Source: Candidatus Neomicrothrix sp. UBA2983 (lineage in GTDB: Bacteria > Actinomycetota > Acidimicrobiia > Acidimicrobiales > MedAcidi-G1). Taken from it: a stretch of 42,890 nt of DNA. Both the position numbers and the translations under genes were made by a program. The notes under the pieces are model-generated. The model searched no databases and was not told where the DNA came from. It saw only the letters and a list, made by a program, of their open reading frames with translations. Positions 41,936 through 42,890 of the stretch are shown here, one piece after another (the first letter of the stretch is position 1; each line of letters opens with the position of its first letter). The stretch is taken from NCBI GenBank assembly GCA_002346745.1, contig DEAL01000020.1, positions 5,262 to 48,151 on the forward strand. Direction: 5' to 3'.

Positions 41936-42863
41936 GGGGCGCCTCCAGGAGGAGTTGGAGGCCCTGGCGGCTCGGCTCGGAGGGCTCGACCTGGTGGAGG
42001 GCGTCCGCCGGGACCACCCCGTCGGCCCGCTGACCACCTACCGCGTGGGTGGGGCTGCGGCAGTGTTCGTCCGCCCTGTCGACCGTGACGAGTTGCGTGC
42101 GATCGCCACGGTGACCGCTGGCGGGCCCGTCCCCGTGGCGATGGTGGGGCGCGGCTCCAACCTGCTGGTCGCCGACGGGGGATACGCCGGCCTGGTACTG
42201 CAGTTGGGCGGGGGGTTCGACGCCGTCGAGGTGGACGGGACCCGGATCGTGGCCGGCGGTGGCGCCAGCCTGCCCGTGGTGGCGAGGCACTCCGTCCAGG
42301 AGGGGTTGGCGGGCTTCGAGTGGGCGGTGGGCGTACCCGGCTCCATCGGGGGCGCCGTCCGCATGAACGCCGGGGGGCACGGATCCGACATGTCGGCGGT
42401 ACTGGAGTCGGCCGACGTGGTCGACCTGTCTGACGGCACGGATCGCCGGCAGTCGCTCGACGACCTGACACTCGGCTACCGGACGTCGAGCATCACGTCG
42501 ACCCAGGTCGTGGTCTCCGCATCACTGGGCCTCCGGCCTGGGGACCCCGCCGAGGGCGAGTCACTGTTGGCGGAGATCGTGCGGTGGCGACGGGAGAACC
42601 AACCGGGAGGGACCAACGCCGGGTCCGTCTTCACCAACCCGGCGGACGACTTCGCTGGCCGACTCATCGATCTGGCCGGCCTCAAGGGCCTCCGGCACGG
42701 GAGTGCGGTGGTCTCCACCAAGCATGCCAACTTCATCCAGGCCGACCCGGGGGGCCGTGCCGGCGACGTGCTGGCCCTGATGCGGGAGGTCCAGCACCGG
42801 GTGGCCGAGGCCCACGGCGTCGACCTGCACCCCGAGACCGTGCTGCTGGGCTTCGACTCGTGA
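41928..42863 (+). CDS. murB: UDP-N-acetylenolpyruvoylglucosamine reductase
   Basis: 311 residues, FAD-dependent. It reduces the enolpyruvyl group to make UDP-MurNAc. Motifs are PLTTYRVGGAAAVFV, MVGRGSNLLVADGG, the FAD-loop AVGVPGSIGGAVRMNAGG, and the catalytic region QPGGTNAGSVFTNP (proton-donor Ser) plus STKHANFI. The segment lacking an extra loop indicates a type II MurB, common in Gram-positives. It overlaps murC by 8 bp. Its stop overlaps the GTG of the next gene. Confidence 0.96.
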   Translation: MPEGRLQEELEALAARLGGLDLVEGVRRDHPVGPLTTYRVGGAAAVFVRPVDRDELRAIATVTAGGPVPVAMVGRGSNLLVADGGYAGLVLQLGGGFDAVEVDGTRIVAGGGASLPVVARHSVQEGLAGFEWAVGVPGSIGGAVRMNAGGHGSDMSAVLESADVVDLSDGTDRRQSLDDLTLGYRTSSITSTQVVVSASLGLRPGDPAEGESLLAEIVRWRRENQPGGTNAGSVFTNPADDFAGRLIDLAGLKGLRHGSAVVSTKHANFIQADPGGRAGDVLALMREVQHRVAEAHGVDLHPETVLLGFDS

Positions 42864-42890
42864 CCGGGGGTTCGATGGAGCGGGAGCGGG
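42860..42890 (+). CDS. 5' start of the next division-cluster gene (ftsQ expected)
   Basis: Only ~10 codons are visible. A GTG at 42860 forms a gtga overlap with the murB stop, as elsewhere in this operon, and an in-frame ATG follows at 42875 (reading MERER). A short charged cytoplasmic start suits FtsQ, which usually follows murB or murC here, but the sequence seen cannot prove it. Confidence 0.35.
   Translation, partial: MTGGSMERER

Overview
This is a GC-rich actinobacterial chromosome segment, most likely from the class Acidimicrobiia or a close relative; the class is an inference. The phylum is supported by a WhiB regulator, an MtrA-MtrB-LpqB type signalling operon, a DUF3040 membrane protein, an apparent 6C small RNA, a meso-diaminopimelate type MurE, frequent GTG starts, and at least nine genes whose start codon lies 6-8 nt after a TANNNT -10 box (leaderless transcription). 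I see no phage, transposon, CRISPR array or tRNA.

Layout. 1-3.4 kb: the end of a Thr-rich secreted protein, a membrane-anchored molybdopterin oxidoreductase and a PatB/MalY-type lyase. 3.5-8.3 kb: a complete 2-oxoacid dehydrogenase operon on the minus strand (E1 alpha, E1 beta, E2, E3). 8.3-8.5 kb: a 6C-type small RNA with its own terminator. 8.6-12.6 kb: a flavin-type oxidoreductase, a zinc-ribbon coiled-coil protein, a membrane protein, a histidine phosphatase, a pentapeptide-repeat protein and a frameshifted EamA transporter. 12.7-13.1 kb: RNase P RNA on the minus strand. 13.2-21.3 kb: whiB, trpD, a DEDDh exonuclease/GIY-YIG nuclease fusion behind a LexA-like box, a small Cys-rich protein, queG, a GT4 glycosyltransferase, a membrane protein, an SRPBCC protein and alaC. 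21.4-25.5 kb (minus): mtrA-mtrB with a short LpqB-like lipoprotein, an inositol-phosphatase family enzyme and a small membrane protein. 25.6-30.3 kb: NUDIX, dinB, DUF3040, ROK kinase, a conserved hypothetical, an HNH nuclease and a lipoate-ligase family protein. 30.3-42.9 kb: the division and cell-wall (dcw) cluster mraZ, rsmH, ftsL, ftsI, murE, mraY, murD, ftsW, murG, murC, murB, then the first bases of the next gene.

How the genes fit together. The right third makes lipid II (MurE, MraY, MurD, MurG, with MurC and MurB for earlier steps) and septal peptidoglycan (FtsW, FtsI, FtsL). It is preceded by a readable sigma70-type promoter, MraZ-type TGGGG repeats and a large structured RNA between mraZ and rsmH. 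murF is absent from its usual place between murE and mraY. MtrAB commonly controls cell-wall and division genes in actinobacteria, so it may be functionally tied to this cluster. The lipoate-ligase family protein could serve the lipoyl domain of the E2 subunit.

The most notable observations are the 6C-type RNA, the structured RNA between mraZ and rsmH, the MraZ operator next to the -10 box, the missing murF, the SOS-box-like site before the exonuclease/GIY-YIG nuclease, the leaderless-promoter signature, and the frameshifted transporter. No wholly new protein system is evident; the novelty is mainly regulatory and architectural.
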